Assembly: GCA_050260095.1 (NCBI GenBank)
Contig: JBLNBQ010000151.1
Coordinates: 1-9,415, forward strand
Direction of reading: 5' to 3'
DNA: 9,415 nt
From: JBLNBQ01 sp050260095
GTDB taxonomy: Bacteria > Bacillota > UBA5301 > DYFA01
The notes under the pieces are model-generated. The model made no database searches, had not been told where the DNA came from, and was given only the letters and a program-made list of their open reading frames with translations. The position numbers and the translations under genes are program-made. This document shows, piece after piece, positions 5,732 to 9,415 of the stretch (the stretch's first letter is position 1; every line of letters starts with the position of its first letter).

Positions 5732-6640
5732 TCAGTGGACTGACCCTTTAACCCTGTCGATCTTGACCTCTCCATCTTCCCCTTCGGTGACCTTCAGCGC
5801 TGGCTCGCTGGGCTGGTCAGGGCCCACAGCAGATCGGGCCTCGGTTTCGGCCTCCTGGAGGGCGCCAAGACTTTCCTCTTCTACCACGCTCTTAACCAGG
5901 TCGCCCAGCTTGTCCCACGCCTCCGGGTGAGTGTCTAGGACCGCCGAAAAGATCTCGCTGCCGGCTTTGACGATGGCGGTCTTCTCCCGGGGCCTGCGTG
6001 ATAGCCGCATGACCACCTTCGGCGCTGACCAGATCAAGGAATTGACCAGCAGATATGGCTTGTCACCGATCCATGTCGCAAACTGCTCCTCCACGAACTC
6101 TAGCAGCAGCTTCTCAGCTTTCACTTTGGTGGTGGCGTCAGCCGCTCGGAGGACATCCTCCCACAGTACAGCCGCTTTGGTGCCAGCCATGGCCATGCGG
6201 AGTCGTCCTCCTTCCTGCCGGAGGACCTCCAACATCTTCAACATGGCGGCACCGACCGGGTTACCTTGTTTGGCCGCCTGGCGGTAGTCGGCGCAGACCT
6301 TGTTCCAGATGATTTCCGAGTCGCCGGCAGCCATGATCTCTTCTCGGTATTCCGGGCGCCAGCAGGCGGCAAAGTCTGCCCGCCAGTCATCCTCGCGCTC
6401 CGAAGGATCCGGCGAGAAGACCCTGACGGCCAACAGAGACATGGCCGTGAGTCTGGCGTTCGCTGGTTCCGGGTCTTCGCCCAGAAAGTCCAGGACCTCA
6501 TCCCAGGCCCCACTCGCCTTCTCCTCAAATGCGTCCAGCACGGCAGGATCGTCTACAAGGAGATCCGTGGGGACCTCCGACATGAAGAGACGCCATGGCA
6601 GAGCGAAGGCATCGTCCAGGATCTCAGGGGTAAGCGGCAC
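5732..6640 (-). CDS. Unrecognised helical acidic protein
   Basis: A 302-residue protein, predominantly alpha-helical and rich in Glu, Ala and Leu. It has no membrane segment and no motif I recognise. Notable segments are FAACWRPEYREEIMAAGDSEI, a central KVKAEKLLLEFVEEQFATW, and an acidic tail ending EGEDGEVKIDRVKGSVH. The GTG at 6640 is chosen because GGGAGGTG sits 5 nt before it; the ATG at 6676 has no site. The leader contains three copies of the shared motif (6679-6710), between this gene and the stop of the zinc-ribbon gene upstream. The membrane protein gene follows after 12 bp and is probably co-transcribed. The overall look (stacked amphipathic helices) would fit a scaffold or adaptor role, but that is a guess. 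Confidence 0.78.
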   Translation of the reverse strand: MPLTPEILDDAFALPWRLFMSEVPTDLLVDDPAVLDAFEEKASGAWDEVLDFLGEDPEPANARLTAMSLLAVRVFSPDPSEREDDWRADFAACWRPEYREEIMAAGDSEIIWNKVCADYRQAAKQGNPVGAAMLKMLEVLRQEGGRLRMAMAGTKAAVLWEDVLRAADATTKVKAEKLLLEFVEEQFATWIGDKPYLLVNSLIWSAPKVVMRLSRRPREKTAIVKAGSEIFSAVLDTHPEAWDKLGDLVKSVVEEESLGALQEAETEARSAVGPDQPSEPALKVTEGEDGEVKIDRVKGSVH

Positions 6641-6678
6641 AAGAACACCTCCCGCGGGTCTTTGGGTTCGGTTCACCA

Positions 6679-6710
6679 GTTTACCGTCATACCGTCAAGC
6701 TGTCTTACCG
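6679..6710 (-). promoter_or_regulatory. Shared leader motif, copies B (before helical protein gene)
   Basis: On the minus strand CGGTAAGACAGC (6699-6710), a short CTTGACGGT (6691-6699) and CGGTATGACGGTAAAC (6679-6694) overlap in tandem, all sense to the gene starting at 6640. The block lies 39-70 bases upstream of the start. Confidence 0.5.
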
Positions 6711-6716
6711 CCATAT

Positions 6717-7307
6717 CTACCACGGGAAACCGCATTGGTGCCAATCGGAGGACAAGATGCCCCGACGAACGTCAAGATCGACGGTGCGTTTTCCCAGGCA
6801 CTTCGCACAGCGCCATATCTCTCGGTGAAAAGGGTTGCCCCACTGCGGAAGGGGTTTGTCAGGAAAGGCCTGCGTATAGGCCGGTGCGACTATGCTCCAC
6901 GCAGCGCCATACCCATGACGCTTGCCCAAGGATCGCCCGTGCTCGTCGTAGATTTCGACCCACCCGCCAGTGTTCCCCCGTCCCGTCCAGCCGAGTGCCT
7001 GCAACATCATTCGCACGGCATCCCCATCCCGATAGAACCAAGGCTCGATGGGCTGAGCTGGTGCCAGAGTGCGGAAGCGATGCGACGTAAGTCGGTTGCA
7101 GGTTCTGCAATAGCAGGTCATAATCGCGGATTCCATGTCGGTCCAACCGGTGGCTTCGGTGCCGCACTCCTCGCAGACCCTCGGCCCGGTGAAAAGCGGC
7201 CGATTCACGATCTTCTCCGTCCACGGGTTCACCAGCCGCGGTGAAGCGGTCTCCGTCTGAAGCTCGTCGAAGATCACTTCGGGCTCTGATTTCTCTTTGT
7301 CTGCCAT
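6717..7307 (-). CDS. Protein with two zinc-ribbon-like knuckles, function unknown
   Basis: A 196-residue protein with a Cys-rich module at residues 45-70 (CEEC at 45-48, then CYCRTC at 65-70) and a second one near the C-terminus (CAKC at 167-170, Cys192). Such spacing fits structural zinc ribbons, often nucleic-acid or protein binding. Between them lie RDGDAVRMMLQALGWTGR, NTGGWVEIYDEHGRSLGKRH and a Trp/Tyr-rich stretch, which could be a small alpha/beta domain; I do not recognise it. The ATG at 7307 has a good site (GGAGGTG, 4-5 nt spacing). The leader carries shared motif copies and is partly identical to the recombinase leader. The gene sits 33 bp after the stop of the tryptophan-rich gene and before the helical gene, so it is likely part of one accessory operon or a cassette of its own. 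Confidence 0.8.
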   Translation of the reverse strand: MADKEKSEPEVIFDELQTETASPRLVNPWTEKIVNRPLFTGPRVCEECGTEATGWTDMESAIMTCYCRTCNRLTSHRFRTLAPAQPIEPWFYRDGDAVRMMLQALGWTGRGNTGGWVEIYDEHGRSLGKRHGYGAAWSIVAPAYTQAFPDKPLPQWGNPFHREIWRCAKCLGKRTVDLDVRRGILSSDWHQCGFPW

Positions 7308-7323
7308 GCGGCACCTCCATGCT

Positions 7324-7353
7324 GGTTTGCTGTCTTACCGTTACACTGTCATG
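7324..7353 (-). promoter_or_regulatory. Shared leader motif, copies C (before zinc-ribbon gene)
   Basis: On the minus strand CATGACAGT (7345-7353, inside the last codons of the upstream gene) and ACGGTAAGACAGCAAACC (7324-7341). The latter is the best match to the consensus. AGCATGGAGG follows directly, the same string that contains the Shine-Dalgarno site of the recombinase leader. Confidence 0.55.
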
Positions 7354-8324
7354 CCGCTGCCGCCTGCTTGCTCGGGCCCGAAGGGGAGGACGAATGACCC
7401 GCCTCGGGCCAGGTGCTCCCGGTACTGGTCCACCGTGCGCATGGCCGTCCTGATCATGAGCGATTCCATGTCCCACAGGATGGCCATGGCCCGCATGGTC
7501 TCTACGTCCGTCTCACTCCAAGACCCCCGCTCCCATTGGTCCAGCCGGTCATGGTTGAGCGGGTGATCCGGGTTGTCTCCTCCGTACTGAGGCCAGGCGC
7601 CCAGGGCCGTGTGGATGGCCAGGAGGGCGTCATCTACGCTGAGGCCTTCGCGTTGCCTCAGGTCTTCCCAATCCTCCCATGACCGGCGCCGGTACACCTG
7701 TGTGCCGTTGGCACCGAGAAGCGGGAACTCCCGCCGGCCACGCTCCTGCAACCAGCTCAACCACTTGAGTGGGTGCCCATGAGGGACGGTCTCCCCATGC
7801 CACGTCAGGGCCTGGACCCGCAGCTCCAAGGGGGTAGGTTCGGCCTCGAGGAAGGAAAGCTCCCGCTTCGAGATGGCGTACGTGGTCTCCGGCTCCTCAG
7901 GCAGCGTGGTCAGGCATTCCTCAAGCCCGATCTCCTGAACCTGCCACAGTAGATACTTCTCGAAAGAGCGCGCGGGTTGCTTCCGGCGCCGCGGGTTGTA
8001 TCCCTCTAGCTTGCGGCCGTGAAGGTCCAGGTTCATGTAGTTCGTGGCCCACATGACCATGCCGTCCTCAAGCATCTGCCAGCCGCTCTCGGGACTCACC
8101 CGAAACTTCACCCACCGGGCCGGGCCGCCGGCTTCCCGGACGGTCAGACGGTAGGTGCGGTCCTCATGGGAGCCATGGCCTAGCTCCTCCCAACGCTTGG
8201 GGACGCCGGGAAGGTGCAGGCGCATGGTCACCTGCCACGGATCAAGCCACCGCTGCTCTTCGGGATCCCAGACGAAGGGTTCCCGGTCTGAACCGCGAAT
8301 CTGGTTTCGTGCGTGCTCATTCAT
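7341..8324 (-). CDS. Unrecognised tryptophan-rich protein
   Basis: A 327-residue soluble protein with unusually many Trp residues, especially in the first 95 positions (VWDPEEQRWLDPW, KRWEEL, RWVKF, SGWQML, VMWATNYMNL). A basic patch GYNPRRRKQPARSFEKYLLW follows, and later a helical half with REGLSVDDALLAIHTALGAW and MRAMAILWDMESLMIRT. The first part could be a small beta domain of the kind used for peptide or nucleic-acid binding; I cannot place the family. The ATG at 8324 overlaps the upstream HTH gene's stop by 8 bp and has GGAGGG 8 nt away, so the two are translationally coupled and likely act together. Its last codons form part of the shared motif block before the zinc-ribbon gene. Confidence 0.8.
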   Translation of the reverse strand: MNEHARNQIRGSDREPFVWDPEEQRWLDPWQVTMRLHLPGVPKRWEELGHGSHEDRTYRLTVREAGGPARWVKFRVSPESGWQMLEDGMVMWATNYMNLDLHGRKLEGYNPRRRKQPARSFEKYLLWQVQEIGLEECLTTLPEEPETTYAISKRELSFLEAEPTPLELRVQALTWHGETVPHGHPLKWLSWLQERGRREFPLLGANGTQVYRRRSWEDWEDLRQREGLSVDDALLAIHTALGAWPQYGGDNPDHPLNHDRLDQWERGSWSETDVETMRAMAILWDMESLMIRTAMRTVDQYREHLARGGSFVLPFGPEQAGGSGMTV

Positions 8325-8841
8325 GGCTGGCGCCCTCCGCCTCGGCGTGATTGCGAAGGTCTTCTTCCAGGTGGGGGCGGATGGCTCTGACTAACTGTGC
8401 GAATGAGCAACCGGACCGCAGACGCTTCGCAAGCTCTTCGTTACCCAGAGACCGGTGCAGGATCCAGTCAGCAACATCCTCTCGCAGGCTGGCCGGGGCA
8501 ATGTCGCGGCAGTTCCAAAGGGCGCCGATCAGGTTCCGCGCCTCATCCGGGCTCTCCAGGACCTCCCACCACTCCTTTTCAGTGGTGGACCTGGTTTCAT
8601 CGAAGGCCTCAATCAGCCGCTCCCGAAGGTGCCCGGGCATGTGAGGGCGATGTGTTGCCTTGACGACTTCTCCCTGTAAACGGATCCACTCGTCTACCGC
8701 CTTCGGGTCGAACCGTAGCGCACCGCCGACCTTTACAGACGGCATCCCCTTTTCCTTCAACCGGAACACCGTCGCCCGACTCACCTTGAGGCGCTGTCTG
8801 AGCTCTTCTAAGGTGACCAATTCCCTCAGTCCATCCGACAC
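8317..8841 (-). CDS. Excisionase/MerR-like HTH protein (HTH_17) with C-terminal helical extension
   Basis: A 174-residue DNA-binding protein. Residues about 7-56 form a typical excisionase-family winged HTH: LVTLEELRQRLKVSRATVFRL, then KEKGMPSVKVGGALRFDPKAVDEWI, with the wing preceding the DEW helix. Plain excisionases of this family are usually under 100 residues. The extra 110 residues here are helical (LRERLIEAFDET, WWEVLESPDEARNLIGALW, DVADWILHRSLGNEELAKRLR) and unrecognised. The ATG at 8841 follows GTAGGTGTGATAGGTG, a moderate site, and a good promoter ends about 25 bp upstream. It diverges from the tyrosine recombinase, the usual arrangement for a recombination directionality factor or for a regulator of the integrase. 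It may control both divergent promoters through the repeats at 8876-8905. Role inferred. Confidence 0.82.
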   Translation of the reverse strand: MSDGLRELVTLEELRQRLKVSRATVFRLKEKGMPSVKVGGALRFDPKAVDEWIRLQGEVVKATHRPHMPGHLRERLIEAFDETRSTTEKEWWEVLESPDEARNLIGALWNCRDIAPASLREDVADWILHRSLGNEELAKRLRSGCSFAQLVRAIRPHLEEDLRNHAEAEGASHE

Positions 8842-8865
8842 CTATCACACCTACCTTTCGGCCGC

Positions 8866-8894
8866 ATTGTAGCACAAGTCTAAAAAAGTCTCAA
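8866..8894 (-). promoter_or_regulatory. Sigma-70-type promoter of the HTH gene
   Basis: On the minus strand TTGAGA (8889-8894), 17-bp spacer, TACAAT (8866-8871). Both hexamers are close to consensus and spacing is optimal. Transcription should start near 8859, leaving a leader of about 18 nt before the ATG at 8841. Confidence 0.75.
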
Positions 8895-8905
8895 GAGGTC
8901 TCTTG
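8876..8905. promoter_or_regulatory. Phased repeats and 14-bp palindrome between divergent promoters (candidate operator)
   Basis: AAGTCT occurs at 8876-8881 and 8886-8891 and AGGTCT at 8897-8902, about one helical turn apart. The perfect palindrome CAAGAG-GT-CTCTTG (8892-8905) covers part of the -35 boxes of both divergent promoters. This would let one protein repress both the HTH gene and the recombinase. It could alternatively be a recombinase core or arm site. Confidence 0.5.
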
Positions 8906-8931
8906 CAGTATCCGGTTGAAGTGTGTAGAAT
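8903..8931 (+). promoter_or_regulatory. Candidate promoter of the tyrosine recombinase
   Basis: TTGCAG (8903-8908), 17-bp spacer, TAGAAT (8926-8931). Transcription would start near 8938 and give a leader of about 100 nt containing the shared motif. A second candidate is TTGACA (8989-8994), 17 bp, TATGAC (9012-9017), but its start would fall inside the ribosome site. Confidence 0.55.
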
Positions 8932-8969
8932 GGGGATACAAGGTCCCGATGTGAAGCGTATCGGAAGCC

Positions 8970-9024
8970 AGCATGACTGCTAGCCAGTTTGACAGCAAAC
9001 CGCTCAAGCGGTATGACAGCATGG
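8970..9024 (+). promoter_or_regulatory. Shared leader motif, copies D (before recombinase)
   Basis: Copies are GCATGACTGC (8971-8980), AGTTTGACAGCAAACC (8986-9001) and CGGTATGACAGCATGG (9009-9024). The latter two are separated by a dyad ACCGCT-CA-AGCGGT (8999-9012). The 8-bp word TGACAGCA is exactly repeated at 8990-8997 and 9014-9021. The last copy runs into the Shine-Dalgarno site (9023-9027). Confidence 0.55.
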
Positions 9025-9035
9025 AGGAAGTGCAC

Positions 9036-9415
9036 ATGGAGCGAAACCTGATCCCGGCGGCCTATGACCTCACCTCTCGCTTGGCGGAGCAGGCCCAAGA
9101 GTACCTCCAGAGCGCCAAGGCCGAAAACACCATCAAGGCGTACCGCTCTGACTGGCAGGACTTCACCGCCTGGTGCCAGACCCAAGGCGTCCCCTCGCTG
9201 CCGGCCTCCGCCGAGACGGTTGCCCTGTACCTTACGGCCCTGGTCACCGCCGGGCGGAAGACCTCCACCCTCACGCGCCGGATCTCCGCCATCAGCCAGG
9301 CCCACCAGGCCGCCGGCGCCGACAATCCCACCCGCTCGGCCGAGGTAAAGACCGTGATGGCCGGCATTCGCCGGGTGCACGGCACCGCCCAGACCGGCAA
9401 GGCCCCGGCCGTGGT
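9036..9415 (+). CDS. Tyrosine recombinase/integrase, N-terminal part (3' end outside window)
   Basis: The first 126 codons of a phage-integrase-family recombinase, with the catalytic residues (R, H, R, Y) lying beyond the window. Visible is the N-terminal SAM-like core-binding domain: AQEYLQSAKAENTIKAYRSDW, DFTAWCQTQGVPSLPASAETV, ALYLTALVTAGRKTSTLTRR and ISAISQAHQAAG. A typical linker into the catalytic domain follows (VMAGIRRVHGTAQTGKAPAV). ATG 9036 is chosen since GGAGG (9023-9027) is 8 nt upstream; the in-frame ATG at 9021 would lie within that site. The gene probably integrates or resolves the element and diverges from the HTH/excisionase-like gene. Host XerC/D-type function is unlikely given the accessory context, but cannot be excluded from the fragment. 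Confidence 0.88.
   Translation, partial: MERNLIPAAYDLTSRLAEQAQEYLQSAKAENTIKAYRSDWQDFTAWCQTQGVPSLPASAETVALYLTALVTAGRKTSTLTRRISAISQAHQAAGADNPTRSAEVKTVMAGIRRVHGTAQTGKAPAV

Noticed and set aside
6300..7244. Long plus-strand open frame of 314 codons across two minus-strand genes.
   Set aside because: It spans the stop and leader between two genes with good ribosome sites on the other strand, and its Ser/Arg/Pro-rich translation is typical of a shadow frame.
8880..9380. Minus-strand open frame opposite the recombinase start.
   Set aside because: Gly/Arg/Leu-rich translation with no recognisable fold, antisense to a clear integrase N-terminus; it also runs through the divergent promoter region.

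Overview
The window is GC-rich bacterial DNA that reads as part of a mobile genetic element (integrated plasmid, integrative element or prophage) from a high-GC member of the Firmicutes lineage. Three things point there. Most genes have strong AAGGAGG-type ribosome binding sites with GTG or TTG starts in use. The replication initiator carries a DnaD-like C-terminal domain, a fold typical of Firmicutes and their phages. A tyrosine recombinase sits at one end. I cannot name the species.

Left part (1-2678, all minus strand): a replication module. An XRE-type repressor (2454-2678) is followed, after about 420 bp of dyad-rich non-coding DNA, by a phage-like initiator (winged helix plus DnaD-like domain, 1023-2030). 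An overlapping DnaC/DnaI-like AAA+ helicase loader (212-1072) comes next, then the start of a further small zinc-binding protein that leaves the window. The order initiator then loader matches lambda O-P and similar phage modules. Inside the initiator gene, between its two domains, lies an array of about 21-bp iteron-like repeats (1446-1553), which I propose is the replication origin.

Middle (2679-4500, plus strand): diverging from the repressor across a 32-bp interrupted palindrome is an unrecognised 347-residue protein with a strong intrinsic terminator. It is followed by a small lipoprotein that starts at TTG.

Right part (4427-8841, minus strand): a run of mostly unrecognised accessory genes. 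They are an excisionase-like HTH protein, a tryptophan-rich protein translationally overlapped with it, a double zinc-ribbon protein, a helical acidic protein, a membrane-anchored beta-domain protein, and a frameshifted gene. At the far right a tyrosine recombinase (9036 onward, plus strand) diverges from the HTH gene. Two well-formed sigma-70-type promoters lie back to back, with a 14-bp palindrome covering both -35 boxes.

The most unusual signal is a motif close to GGTAWGACAGCAAAC. It recurs, always in the sense direction, in the leaders of four separate genes: the frameshifted gene, the helical gene, the zinc-ribbon gene and the recombinase. In two of them the leader similarity extends into the Shine-Dalgarno region. 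This suggests a regulon internal to the element, or a family of cassette-type recombination or duplication junctions. No known defence system, CRISPR array, tRNA or rRNA was seen.
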